From contig DATJBV010000077.1 in the NCBI GenBank assembly GCA_035515055.1, positions 62,001-126,000 on the forward strand: a stretch of DNA of 64,000 nt, written 5' to 3'. The position numbers and the translations under genes are program-made. Under the pieces are notes generated by a model. That model was given only the letters and a program-made list of their open reading frames with translations. It did no database searches and was not told the origin of the DNA. Origin of the DNA: Pollutimonas sp035515055. Its GTDB lineage: Bacteria > Pseudomonadota > Gammaproteobacteria > Burkholderiales > Burkholderiaceae_B. This document shows, in pieces, positions 19,175 to 27,398 of this stretch (position 1 is its first letter; each line of letters starts with the position of its first letter).

Positions 19175-19498
19175 TCATGCGTCTGGAGCCGGTTCCATCA
19201 CGCACTGCAAAGGGTGCTGGCGGGCATGGGCGAGCTGGCGCACCATCTCGACACGCGTAGCCGCGATGTCGCGCGGATAGACTCCGCAAACACCCCGCCC
19301 TTCATTATGCACTTTTAGCATAATGCGAGCGGCCTCGTCCTCGTTTTTCCCAAAAATACGCTGCAGCACGCTGACGACGAAATCCATGGGCGTGTAATCG
19401 TCGTTGAGCAACACCACCTGGTATAGCGGCGGAGGCGCCAATTTGGCGGGCCGCCGATCCAGGACTGTGTCCCGCTGGTTTTCGATTTGAGTTGCCAT
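19175..19498 (-). CDS. clpS: ATP-dependent Clp protease adaptor ClpS
   Basis: Adaptor that binds N-degron substrates and the ClpA N-domain. The 107-residue protein has the family core YQVVLLNDDYTPMDFV, FGKNEDEAARIML, and the GRGVCGVYPRDIAATRV segment that forms the N-degron pocket. The frame is open to 19600, but the ATG at 19498 (MATQIENQ) matches family length. It lies just upstream of clpA on the same strand and is divergent from the cold-shock gene. Confidence 0.95.
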   Translation of the reverse strand: MATQIENQRDTVLDRRPAKLAPPPLYQVVLLNDDYTPMDFVVSVLQRIFGKNEDEAARIMLKVHNEGRGVCGVYPRDIAATRVEMVRQLAHARQHPLQCVMEPAPDA

Positions 19499-19662
19499 GG
19501 CAAATACTAGTGGTTTCCATAGTTGACTACGCATGGGTAAGTTGAGCATTATCCTAGTATTCTGACTGCTTGGATGTCTTGCTTGCACGCCAGAATACAC
19601 AGGCTAAAGCTAACCCTTGTAGTCGAGTTTTAATCCAACACTATAGTCGAGAGGCAGTCCGC

Positions 19663-19908
19663 ATGTCTGATTCAGTCCCAACCTCCAGCCCAGGAGACGC
19701 ACAAAAGTTGACCGGAACCGTGAAGTGGTTCAACGATGCCAAGGGGTTCGGCTTTATAACCCCTGACAACGGGGGTGAAGACCTGTTCGCTCACTTTTCA
19801 TCCATCCAAATGAACGGCTTCAAAACGCTGAAAGAAGGTCAGAAGGTAGCTTTTGAGATCGCACAAGGCCCCAAAGGCCAACAAGCGCTTAATATTACGG
19901 CAGCCTGA
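19663..19908 (+). CDS. Cold-shock domain protein (CspA family)
   Basis: Small single-stranded nucleic-acid-binding OB-fold protein, 81 residues. RNP1 (KGFGFITP) and RNP2-like (DLFAHFSSI) motifs are intact after the TGTVKWFNDA opening. The N-terminus has an extra Ser/Pro-rich stretch of about 14 residues before the cold-shock domain. The ATG at 19663 is preceded by GAGAGGCAG; the longer open frame to 19570 lacks support. A strong terminator lies about 55 bp downstream, so it is probably monocistronic. Confidence 0.93.
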   Translation: MSDSVPTSSPGDAQKLTGTVKWFNDAKGFGFITPDNGGEDLFAHFSSIQMNGFKTLKEGQKVAFEIAQGPKGQQALNITAA

Positions 19909-19940
19909 CTTTCGGCGCCAACACGCGTGTCCTGATAATA

Positions 19941-20417
19941 ATGTATAAATTTTACCTGCTCACAGGGCTGGCCAGCCCTGTTTTTTTTCGCCTGCTGTTC
20001 TTGGCGTGCACCGTGTTGTGCGTATCGACCATTGCCGCCGCCCAGTCCATGTTGCTTCCCCGAGCACAATTGCAGGTGGGCCCGCACGCCGTAAATGCGG
20101 AAATTGCCGCCACCGACGCCAGCAGGGCCCATGGACTCATGCACAGGACATCACTTGCACCGGATCACGGCATGTTGTTCGTCTTCGATAAGCCCGCGAT
20201 CACGTGCTTCTGGATGAAGGACACCCCATTGCCGCTGTCGATTGCCTTCGTGGACGCCACGGGCATCATTGTAAATATTGCCGACATGCAGCCTCGCAGC
20301 CTAACTGAACATTGCCCCGTTTCTCCGGTTGTCTATGCCCTGGAGATGGAAAAAGGCTGGTTCAAGGCGCGTCGCATCGGACCAGGCGCCAAGCTGACCA
20401 ATCTTCCCCAGCCATAA
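19941..20417 (+). CDS. DUF192 family exported protein
   Basis: 158 residues with a Sec-type signal (positively charged residues followed by RLLFLACTVLCVSTIAAAQS) and a DUF192 domain. Typical motifs are RAHGLMHRTSLAPDHGMLFVF, ITCFWMKDTPLPLSIAFVD and the C-terminal ALEMEKGWF. The family is small, periplasmic and of unproven function. The ATG at 19941 lacks a clear ribosome-binding site. A terminator hairpin covers its first codons, so expression may depend on read-through or the true start may be later; a start after the hairpin would lose the positively charged signal-peptide region. Confidence 0.82.
   Translation: MYKFYLLTGLASPVFFRLLFLACTVLCVSTIAAAQSMLLPRAQLQVGPHAVNAEIAATDASRAHGLMHRTSLAPDHGMLFVFDKPAITCFWMKDTPLPLSIAFVDATGIIVNIADMQPRSLTEHCPVSPVVYALEMEKGWFKARRIGPGAKLTNLPQP
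19962..19988 (+). terminator. Rho-independent terminator of the cold-shock gene, inside the DUF192 ORF
   Basis: A perfect 10-bp inverted repeat (ACAGGGCTGG / CCAGCCCTGT, 19962-19981) runs directly into a run of T. It is positioned correctly for the cold-shock transcript, but it overlaps codons 8-16 of the following DUF192 frame. Confidence 0.8.
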
Positions 20418-20471
20418 GGCCAAGTTTGCAAGGGGCGGCCAACGTGGGCGCGCAAGAGCACGCCCGCGCTT

Positions 20472-21674
20472 TTATACCCGTTCCAGGATAAGAGCTATGC
20501 CCTGCCCTACGCCTATGCACATGGTGCATAACGCGTAGCGTCCGCCAGTGCGATGCAACTGGTTTACCGCCGTGATCGCCAAGCGCGCGCCGCTAGCCCC
20601 CAAGGGATGGCCGAGCGCGATGGCGCCGCCATTGGGATTCACTCGAGGGTCGTCGTCATCCAGCCCAAGCAGGCGCAGGACTGCAAGGCCCTGGGCCGCG
20701 AATGCCTCGTTCAATTCAATAACGTCCATTTGATCGAGCGTCAGTCCGGCTATTGCCAAAACCTTGCGCGCGGCTGGCGCCGGGCCTATACCCATGATGC
20801 GCGGCTCGACGCCGGCACAAGCCATGGCCACGACGCGCGCACGCGGGATCAGCCCTTGCCTGGCTGCCATTGCCTCGGACGCCACTAACAAAGCGCAGGC
20901 GCCATCGTTAACGCCCGACGCATTGCCGGCGGTTACCGTGCCGTCGGGCCGGACAATGGGTTTCAGCGCCGACAACGCGTCAAGTGTCGTCTGTCGGGGA
21001 TGCTCGTCTGTATCGACGATAACGGGGTCGCCCTTTTTTTGGGCGATGGACACCGCAACGATTTCCGATGTGAATACGCCGGCGCGCTGCGCCGCCGCTG
21101 TTTTATCTTGACTGGCCATCGCAAAGCGGTCCTGATCGGCACGCGCGACCTGGAACTGGGTGGCAACGTTTTCCGCTGTTTCCGGCATTGAGTCAATACC
21201 GTACTGCGCTTTCATCAACTTGTTGACGAAACGCCAGCCTATGGTGGTGTCGAATAATTGACCACTGCGCGAGTATGCGGTTTCCGCCTTTCCCATGACG
21301 AAGGGCGCGCGCGACATGCTTTCCACCCCGCCCGCCAATATGAACTGCGCGTCGCCCGCGCGTATTGCGCGCGCCGCCGAACCAATGGCATCGAGCCCGG
21401 ACCCGCATAAGCGGTTGATGGTGGCGCCAGGTACATCGATTGGTAATCCGGCAAGCAACGTGGCCATGCGCGCCACGTTCCGATTGTCTTCGCCGGCCTG
21501 GTTGGCGCATCCGAGCAATGCGTCATCAAGCTGCGCCCAATCGATATTGGCATTGCGCCGCATGAGAGCCTTTACGGGAATCGCTGCAAGATCGTCCGCG
21601 CGGACCGCAGCCAGGGCGCCGCCATAACGGCCAAATGGTGTACGAACCGCATCACAAATAAAAGCGTGAGTCAT
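20472..21674 (-). CDS. pcaF: Thiolase, 3-oxoadipyl-CoA thiolase type (acetyl-CoA acyltransferase)
   Basis: Biosynthetic-fold thiolase of 400 residues. The nucleophilic cysteine lies in NRLCGSGLDA. The C-terminal motifs NPNGGAIALGHPLGASG (catalytic His) and CTMCIGVGQG (catalytic Cys) are intact. The NQAGEDNRNVARM and GIDSMPETAENVA segments are characteristic of the PcaF subgroup that cleaves 3-oxoadipyl-CoA to succinyl-CoA and acetyl-CoA. No other aromatic-degradation gene is nearby, so a general acetoacetyl-CoA thiolase role is possible. The ATG at 21674 is chosen over the open frame to 21740 because it gives the family start MTHAFICDAVRTP. Confidence 0.85.
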   Translation of the reverse strand: MTHAFICDAVRTPFGRYGGALAAVRADDLAAIPVKALMRRNANIDWAQLDDALLGCANQAGEDNRNVARMATLLAGLPIDVPGATINRLCGSGLDAIGSAARAIRAGDAQFILAGGVESMSRAPFVMGKAETAYSRSGQLFDTTIGWRFVNKLMKAQYGIDSMPETAENVATQFQVARADQDRFAMASQDKTAAAQRAGVFTSEIVAVSIAQKKGDPVIVDTDEHPRQTTLDALSALKPIVRPDGTVTAGNASGVNDGACALLVASEAMAARQGLIPRARVVAMACAGVEPRIMGIGPAPAARKVLAIAGLTLDQMDVIELNEAFAAQGLAVLRLLGLDDDDPRVNPNGGAIALGHPLGASGARLAITAVNQLHRTGGRYALCTMCIGVGQGIALILERV

Positions 21675-21710
21675 GGTGTTTGAATCCAATTGAGCCTGGC
21701 CTTCGAGACA

Positions 21711-21732
21711 CCGCCGGCGAATCGGCCGGCGG
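21711..21732. other. GC-rich hairpin between sodB and the thiolase gene
   Basis: CCGCCGGC and GCCGGCGG form an 8-bp stem around a six-base loop. The T-run (CTTTTC) is on the plus-strand side, where no gene ends. On the minus strand, which both flanking genes use, no T-run follows. It may act as an mRNA-stabilising 3' hairpin for sodB rather than a true terminator. Confidence 0.4.
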
Positions 21733-21759
21733 CTTTTCACTCTAACCTTGCGTGATCGA

Positions 21760-22341
21760 TCAGGCAGCCAGATTGGACGCCGCGAAGTCCCAGTTCACCA
21801 GGTTCCAGAAGCTCTCCAGGTATTTGGGACGAGCGTTGCGGTAGTCGATGTAATACGCATGTTCCCAGACGTCACAGGTAAACAGCGGTGTGTCCGAGGT
21901 AGTGATGGGGGTGGCGGCATTGCTGGTATTTACGATATCGAGCGAGCCGTCGGCCTTCTTCACCAGCCATGTCCAGCCCGAACCGAAGTTGCCGGCGCCC
22001 GACTTGTTGAAGGCTTCCTTGAAGGTGGCGACCGAACCCCACTTGGCGTTGATTGCGGCAAGCAGTTCGCCGGTGGGTTCGCCGCCGCCGTTGGGCGAAA
22101 GGCTGTCCCAGTAGAACGTATGATTCCAGACCTGTGCCGCGTTATTGAAGACGCCGCCCGAGGACTTCTTAATGATGTCTTCCAGGGTGGCCGATTCGAA
22201 CTCGGTGCCCGCAACCAGGTTATTCAGGTTGGTAACATAGGTTTGGTGGTGCTTGCCGTAATGGAATTCGAGCGTTTCCTTCGAAATATGCGGAGCCAGG
22301 GCGTCGAGCGCGTACGGAAGGGGTGGAAGAGTAAAGGCCAT
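21760..22341 (-). CDS. sodB: Iron superoxide dismutase
   Basis: Cytoplasmic Fe-SOD of 193 residues. FHYGKHHQTYVTNLN holds the first metal ligands, and FNNAAQVWNHTFYW contains the Gln that marks Fe rather than Mn enzymes. GAGNFGSGWTWLV and DVWEHAYYIDYRN complete the active site. The ATG at 22341 gives the family start MAFTLPPLPY; the open frame continues 13 codons further without support. It lies 82 bp downstream of xseA on the same strand. Confidence 0.96.
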   Translation of the reverse strand: MAFTLPPLPYALDALAPHISKETLEFHYGKHHQTYVTNLNNLVAGTEFESATLEDIIKKSSGGVFNNAAQVWNHTFYWDSLSPNGGGEPTGELLAAINAKWGSVATFKEAFNKSGAGNFGSGWTWLVKKADGSLDIVNTSNAATPITTSDTPLFTCDVWEHAYYIDYRNARPKYLESFWNLVNWDFAASNLAA

Positions 22342-22423
22342 GTTCAAAGTTCCTTGAAAAGAATTCAGTGGGCGCGCCATGCAACAGCGCGTTTGGCAAG
22401 CATTAGCGGGGAAATGCCGACGT

Positions 22424-23773
22424 TCAGATCAGCGCGTGGGTCTTTATCACAGAGACATGCGCACTGCCATGACCAAACTCAACATTCAGCTGCTCGCCAA
22501 CGCCCAAGTCTAACGCATTTTTGACGATTTCCCCCTTTTGCCCACGTACGATCGCGTACCCCCTTGCAAGGGTGTGGCGAGGGCTGAGCGCCTGCAGCGT
22601 CTGCGTAGCGGCGGAAAGGCGTTGACGCCTCTGCGCCAGTTGCTGCCCAAGGCATGCCGATAGCCTTTGCAGCTGTCGGTCGACATCGCTGCGCACGTCC
22701 CCCGGGCGCGGCTGATTGTGAAGCAACCGGCCCTGAAGCAGGGCCAGGCGGGCGGTATTGCGTTCGCAGGGCACCGCGCCTGCCTGGACCATCCTGTCTT
22801 GCAACACCCGCACGCGTTCGCGCTGCTGATGCAATCGTTGCTGCGGAGAAACCAGGCCCGCCACCGCCCTATCCAGGCGCAGCGCCGCCTTTTCCAGGAG
22901 CCGGCCTTGCTGGGCGCCCAGCGCGGCAACGACGGCGGCCAATTCGTCCAGGCAGGATCGCCGGGTGCGGCAACACAATTCCGCCGCCGCCGTTGGTGTG
23001 GGCGCGCGCAAATCGGCGACGAAATCGGCGATTGTGAAGTCGGTTTCATGGCCAACACCGCTGATGATCGGTATTGGGCTGGCCGCGATCACGCGGGCCA
23101 ACCGTTCGTCATTGAAGCTCCACAGGTCTTCCAGGCTGCCGCCGCCGCGAACCAGCAGCAATGTATCGACCTCGCGGCGGGAAATCGCCGACTGCAGCGC
23201 CTGCGCCAACTTCCCAGCGGCGTCGGCGCCCTGTACGGGAGCGGGGTAAAGAATGACGGATACGTGCGGGGCGCGCCGAGCCAGCGCCGATACCACATCG
23301 CGCAATGCCGCCGCCGCCAGCGAGGTGACTACGCCGACGGCGGCCGGCATGGGCTTGATTGCGCGCTTGCGCGAGGCGTCGAACAAGCCCTCCGCCAGCA
23401 GCTTTTCTTTCAGCATCAGGAAAGCCTCATGCAGATCGCCCTGCCCGGCGCGACGCAATGCCTCGACCTGCAACTGATAGTCGCCTCGGGGCTCGTATAA
23501 GGTCACGTTGACCCGGAACTCGAATCGTTCTCCGGGCCTGGGCACCAAGCCCGTTGCCATCGCCTTTCCGCGAAACATGACGGCCCGGACGGTAGCGCCC
23601 TCGTCCTTGATGGAAAAATACCAGTGCCCGGACGCCGCCTGGGTGAAGTTCGATATCTCGCCACGTACCCAAATGCGCGAAAAGTGGCTCTCGAGCAATT
23701 GGCCGACGTGGCGGTTCAACTGCGTGACCGACCAAACCTGGCCATTTAGCGTTTGCGCGTTGCCTGTGTCCAT
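22424..23773 (-). CDS. xseA: Exodeoxyribonuclease VII large subunit
   Basis: Catalytic subunit of the single-strand-specific ExoVII. The 449-residue protein starts with an OB-fold (WVRGEISNFTQAASGHWYFS). The catalytic core has GVVTSLAAAALRDV, LLLVRGGGSLEDLWSFNDE and ISGVGHETDFTIADFVADLRAPTPTAAAE. A long Arg/Gln-rich coiled coil and a conserved end (LARGYAIVRG) follow. The small subunit xseB is not in the window. Confidence 0.95.
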   Translation of the reverse strand: MDTGNAQTLNGQVWSVTQLNRHVGQLLESHFSRIWVRGEISNFTQAASGHWYFSIKDEGATVRAVMFRGKAMATGLVPRPGERFEFRVNVTLYEPRGDYQLQVEALRRAGQGDLHEAFLMLKEKLLAEGLFDASRKRAIKPMPAAVGVVTSLAAAALRDVVSALARRAPHVSVILYPAPVQGADAAGKLAQALQSAISRREVDTLLLVRGGGSLEDLWSFNDERLARVIAASPIPIISGVGHETDFTIADFVADLRAPTPTAAAELCCRTRRSCLDELAAVVAALGAQQGRLLEKAALRLDRAVAGLVSPQQRLHQQRERVRVLQDRMVQAGAVPCERNTARLALLQGRLLHNQPRPGDVRSDVDRQLQRLSACLGQQLAQRRQRLSAATQTLQALSPRHTLARGYAIVRGQKGEIVKNALDLGVGEQLNVEFGHGSAHVSVIKTHALI

Positions 23774-24199
23774 AAGAATTCCTGAAATTCGCTACAGCCT
23801 ATCCACAGAAGAAATCATTTTGTCAAATCAGTGAAATATCAACCAAATCGCCATGCTTGGTCATAACTCACATGCGATTATTCCTCTATGAGCTTGATTT
23901 TTAATGAAATTTAACTAATAGGCTGGGTGAGCGCTAATTAACCATTGAACCGCTGGGGCCGCTAAACAGCGCCTCTTGCGGAGGTTATGCACAGAATTAT
24001 CCACAGTTTTTGTGGATACTCCCCCGAAAGGCCCATGCCACGCCATTTGGCTATGTATTCTGCCGCATTATCTGGCTCTCGGGCGTCTGCCCGCCGCCAA
24101 AGCGCCGCCACATGAGCTTTTTGACGTACCGCGGCGCGAGGCGCGACATCAATTGTAAAATGCGTGAGTCTTAACCATAACCCCCGGGCGGAGATAACA
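23774..24199. other. xseA-exbB divergent intergenic region (426 bp)
   Basis: The only gene-free stretch over 300 bp. The left half (about 23815-23945) is AT-rich. The middle holds a cluster of DnaA-box-like nonamers, listed separately. The right half is GC-rich up to the exbB ribosome-binding site. I see no ORF, tRNA or T-run terminator in it. Promoters for both flanking genes must lie here, but I could not place them with confidence. Confidence 0.6.
23985..24019. promoter_or_regulatory. DnaA-box-like cluster
   Basis: TTATGCACA (23985-23993) and TTATCCACA (23997-24005) both fit the TTWTNCACA DnaA-box consensus. A head-to-head near-match TGTGGATAC (24011-24019) follows, making an 8-bp inverted repeat TATCCACA/TGTGGATA. 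A fourth near-match, CTATCCACA, is at 23809-23817. An AT-rich stretch precedes the cluster. No replication-initiation gene is nearby, so a DnaA-regulated promoter or a DnaA-titrating site is more plausible than an origin. Confidence 0.5.
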
Positions 24200-24808
24200 T
24201 TGCTTGACATCATTCACGCGGCGGGCTGGCCCATATGGCTGCTGATTGCCACTTCCGTGCTAGGCCTGGCCCTTATTATCGAACGCTTCTTGTCTTTGCG
24301 CACGCGGCATGTTCTTCCACCGCGTCTTCCTGGGCAGGTCCTGGACCTACTGCGCCAGAAAAATGACAACCCCGACGCCATGTTGCGCCTGGCGGGCAAT
24401 TCGCCGCTGGGCCGCGTGCTGGCCGAAGTGCTTGTCAACAGGAACGAAACCAACACCTGGCGACTGGCGGCAATTGAAGATGTAGGCAAAGACGTAGCCC
24501 ACCGCTTAAACCGATACCTCCCCGCATTGGGAACGATAGCCGTCGTTGCACCGCTGCTTGGCCTATTCGGTACCGTGGTCGGAATGATCGAAATCTTCGC
24601 ATCGTATACACCGGCTGGCGGCGACCCGGCACAGTTGGCTCGCGGAATTTCCATCGCTCTTTACAACACCGGCTTCGGTATCATCATTGCCGTTCCTGCC
24701 TTGGTGTTTCACCGGTACTTCCGCTCGCGCGTCGACCATTTCCTGCACCAGATGGAACGCGAAGCCAGCATACTCAACCGCCTCATCGGGCGAGGAGCCG
24801 GCCAATGA
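24200..24808 (+). CDS. exbB: MotA/TolQ/ExbB proton-channel family protein (ExbB)
   Basis: Inner-membrane channel subunit that energises outer-membrane transport with the proton gradient. The 202-residue protein has three hydrophobic segments: IWLLIATSVLGLALII near the N-terminus, then LGTIAVVAPLLGLFGTVVGMIEIF, then GFGIIIAVPALVFHRYF. The last two form the conserved channel pair. The frame is open from 24164, but a TTG at 24200 sits six bases after GGAG and gives the usual short N-terminus, so I take TTG as the start. It overlaps exbD by four bases. Confidence 0.9.
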   Translation: MLDIIHAAGWPIWLLIATSVLGLALIIERFLSLRTRHVLPPRLPGQVLDLLRQKNDNPDAMLRLAGNSPLGRVLAEVLVNRNETNTWRLAAIEDVGKDVAHRLNRYLPALGTIAVVAPLLGLFGTVVGMIEIFASYTPAGGDPAQLARGISIALYNTGFGIIIAVPALVFHRYFRSRVDHFLHQMEREASILNRLIGRGAGQ

Positions 24809-25215
24809 ACTTCCGGCGCGAGCCAGGCGATGAGGATCCGGAGATCAACCTGATCCCGCTTATCGACGTATTGCTCGTTATATTGATCTTCTTGGCGGCC
24901 ACCACATCGTTCACGCGGTATAACCAGCTGCAGCTTACCTTGCCGCAGGCGCAGGCCGACAGTGCCGAAGCGGATTCGCTCAATATTGCCATTAGCCAAG
25001 AGGGCTTGTACGCCTTGAATGGCCAGTTGCTGTCGGCGGCAAGCGCCCAAGATATCGTTCCCGCCCTGCGAGCCGCCGCCCAAGGGCGGGACGATGCCGT
25101 CCTGGTGATCAACGCCGATGCGCAGGCAACTCACGAGTCCGTGGTTCGCGTGATGGAGGCCGCCCGAATGGCCGGTATCCCCCGGGTCAATTTTGCAACC
25201 CAGGCATCCCCATGA
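24805..25215 (+). CDS. exbD: Biopolymer transport protein ExbD
   Basis: Partner of ExbB, 136 residues: a short cytoplasmic tail, one transmembrane helix with the proton-carrying aspartate (INLIPLIDVLLVILIFL), and a periplasmic domain. It is coupled to exbB and lpxK through four-base ATGA overlaps on both sides. No tonB is nearby, as is usual for this exbBD-lpxK arrangement in Burkholderiales. Confidence 0.92.
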   Translation: MNFRREPGDEDPEINLIPLIDVLLVILIFLAATTSFTRYNQLQLTLPQAQADSAEADSLNIAISQEGLYALNGQLLSAASAQDIVPALRAAAQGRDDAVLVINADAQATHESVVRVMEAARMAGIPRVNFATQASP

Positions 25216-26294
25216 AGGCCCCCGTTTCCCTGACCAAAGCAGTGCATGCGGCGTGGCTCCATAAAGGCCTGCTCAGCACCGTCCTGTTGCCGCTCTCCTG
25301 GCCAGTGCATGCGGTCATTGCATGGAAGCATGCGCGTTTTCGGGATCGCCCCGATCTTGCTTATCACAGCCGCCTGCCCGTAGTAGTGGTGGGCAATGTG
25401 TATGTGGGCGGCACAGGAAAAACGCCAGTGGTCATTGCACTGACACAGGCACTTCAGCAACGGGGCTGGCATCCCGGTATCGTCAGCCGTGGCTATGGCG
25501 CTGCCGTAGGCGAGCAACCCCGCATCGGACGCGGCTTGCTCGACCCGGCGCAGTTTGGCGATGAGCCGGCATTGATCGCGCAAGCCACGCAAGCACCCGT
25601 TGCTGTTCACCCCGACCGCGGCCTTGCCGTAAAACGGCTGCACAAAAGCCACCCGGAAGTGGACATCGTCATTTCCGACGATGGCCTGCAACACCTTGCG
25701 TTGGGCCGCGATCTGGAAATAGTGGTGCAGGACGCGCGTGGCATTGGCAATGGCCGCGTCATGCCCGCCGGCCCGCTGCGCGAACCGGCTAGCCGCCTCG
25801 CCTATGTGGACTTCATAATTACGAATATGCAGCCCGGGCAGGCCGCGCCCGATCGGGCCTCCACCCTGGCCCATCAGTTAAGCATGTACTTGAAGCCAGT
25901 CAGCCTCGTACAGCTGACCACAGGGCGTGAACAGGATTGGCCGGCGTGGCTGGCCGAGCATGGTGGCCAGCCGATCGCCGCGGTCGCCGCCATCGGCCAG
26001 CCACAACGTTTTTTTTCCATGCTGTCCGATGCTGGAATCAAATTGGAAGCCGCCGTGGCCTTGCCGGACCACGATACTTACGAAAAATCGCCGTTTACCG
26101 CGCTCACGTCCCCGCACATCCTGATCACGGCAAAAGACGCCGTCAAGTGCCGCAAGTTCAACGACGCTCGACTATGGGTGGTACATGCCGCGCCTGTGTT
26201 CTCGGACCCGGAATGGCTGGATTTGGCCGATCAACTGTTGCGCATCATCGCCGCCAAAAAAACACGTATGGCTGACAAGACCCACAAGCATTAA
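25212..26294 (+). CDS. lpxK: Tetraacyldisaccharide 4'-kinase
   Basis: Phosphorylates the lipid A precursor disaccharide at the 4' position, at the inner face of the cytoplasmic membrane. The 360-residue protein has an N-terminal hydrophobic segment and a Walker A motif in VVVVGNVYVGGTGKTPVV. DVVISDDGLQH-type residues (here VDIVISDDGLQH) and DARGIGNGRVMPAGPLREP follow. All are diagnostic for LpxK. The start is in an ATGA overlap with exbD. Confidence 0.95.
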   Translation: MKAPVSLTKAVHAAWLHKGLLSTVLLPLSWPVHAVIAWKHARFRDRPDLAYHSRLPVVVVGNVYVGGTGKTPVVIALTQALQQRGWHPGIVSRGYGAAVGEQPRIGRGLLDPAQFGDEPALIAQATQAPVAVHPDRGLAVKRLHKSHPEVDIVISDDGLQHLALGRDLEIVVQDARGIGNGRVMPAGPLREPASRLAYVDFIITNMQPGQAAPDRASTLAHQLSMYLKPVSLVQLTTGREQDWPAWLAEHGGQPIAAVAAIGQPQRFFSMLSDAGIKLEAAVALPDHDTYEKSPFTALTSPHILITAKDAVKCRKFNDARLWVVHAAPVFSDPEWLDLADQLLRIIAAKKTRMADKTHKH

Positions 26295-26332
26295 ACTTCA
26301 CCCTTTACTTTCTAGATTCTCTGGAGCTGTGC

Positions 26333-26527
26333 ATGGAATCCCGCCTGCTTGAAATATTGGTCTGCCCCTTATGCAAGGGCCGTCTCCACCATGACCGCGA
26401 AAAGCAGGAACTCGTCTGCCGTGCCGACCGCCTGGCATTCCCCGTGCGCGATGGCATACCCGTCATGCTCGAGAGCGAGGCTCGCGTTATTACGCCGGAT
26501 GCGGCACAAGCCGGACCTTCCGCCTGA
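26333..26527 (+). CDS. Trm112/YcaR family small protein
   Basis: 64-residue zinc-ribbon-like protein starting MESRLLEILVCPLCKGRL, with a single CPLC pair, LVCRADRLAFPVRDGIPVML and an acidic tail. YcaR-type proteins almost always sit between lpxK and kdsB, as here, and their role is not established. GGAG lies seven bases before the ATG. Five bases separate it from kdsB. Confidence 0.92.
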   Translation: MESRLLEILVCPLCKGRLHHDREKQELVCRADRLAFPVRDGIPVMLESEARVITPDAAQAGPSA

Positions 26528-26532
26528 TTGGC

Positions 26533-27297
26533 ATGGATTTCATCGCCGTCATCCCGGCAAGAGCCGCCTCCACGCGCCTGCCCAATAAACCGCTGCTCGA
26601 CATCGCCGGCAAGCCCATGGTGGTGCGCACCGCCGAGCAGGCCTCCCTGTCACGTGCCAGCCGCGTTGTGGTCGCTACCGACGATCCGCGCATCTTGGCC
26701 GCTGTAAACGCGCATGGATTCGACGCATTGCTGACCCGTGCGGACCACCTCACGGGCACCGACAGGCTGGCCGAAGTGGCCCATTTGCTTCGACTCGCCC
26801 CTGAAACCATTGTGGTGAATGTGCAAGGCGACGAGCCCATGATCGACCCGGCCCAGATCAACGCCGTGGCCGATCTGCTGGCTGCGCAGCCAACTGCTGC
26901 GATGGCCACCTGTGCGGTTCCCATCGCCGACGCCAATGCCTTGTTCAATCCCAATGTGGTCAAGCTGGTGTGTGACCGGCAACAGCGGGCGTTGTATTTT
27001 TCGCGCGCTCCCATTCCATGGGCGCGTGATGCATTGGCCGACGGCAAGCAAGGCCTGACTCCCGGCCTTCCCGCATTGCATCATATTGGCTTGTACGCTT
27101 ACCGTGCCAGTTTCCTGCACCAGTTTTCGTCCTTGGTGCCGGGCCCGCTGGAATTATTCGAATCACTGGAACAGCTGCGCGCGCTTGAAAATGGCCATGA
27201 GATAGCTGTTTTCATTACAGAAAACCATCCCGTGGCGGGAATAGACACAGCGGAAGACCTAGCCAGAATACGCGAAATCTTTGTAAATCGGTTATAA
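26533..27297 (+). CDS. kdsB: 3-deoxy-manno-octulosonate cytidylyltransferase
   Basis: Activates Kdo to CMP-Kdo for lipopolysaccharide core synthesis. At 254 residues it has the nucleotide-binding start FIAVIPARAASTRLPNKPL, ATDDPRI, the acidic NVQGDEPMIDP motif, YFSRAPIPWARD and HHIGLYAYRA. All are conserved in KdsB. It completes the lipid A/Kdo block lpxK-ycaR-kdsB. Confidence 0.96.
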   Translation: MDFIAVIPARAASTRLPNKPLLDIAGKPMVVRTAEQASLSRASRVVVATDDPRILAAVNAHGFDALLTRADHLTGTDRLAEVAHLLRLAPETIVVNVQGDEPMIDPAQINAVADLLAAQPTAAMATCAVPIADANALFNPNVVKLVCDRQQRALYFSRAPIPWARDALADGKQGLTPGLPALHHIGLYAYRASFLHQFSSLVPGPLELFESLEQLRALENGHEIAVFITENHPVAGIDTAEDLARIREIFVNRL

Positions 27298-27398
27298 ATC
27301 GACTTCAATTTCGCTGAACTGCCGGTTCCGGCCGCGCAAAATTTGCTGCATTGCGGCAACACCGAATAAGTTATAAAAATCGAACCACAGGAGAAATC

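Noticed and set aside
22667..23500. 277-codon plus-strand frame
   Set aside because: Shadow of xseA on the opposite strand; no domain.
23774..24199. Chromosomal replication origin
   Set aside because: DnaA-box-like sites and AT-rich DNA are present, but dnaA, dnaN, rpmH, gyrB and gidA are absent.
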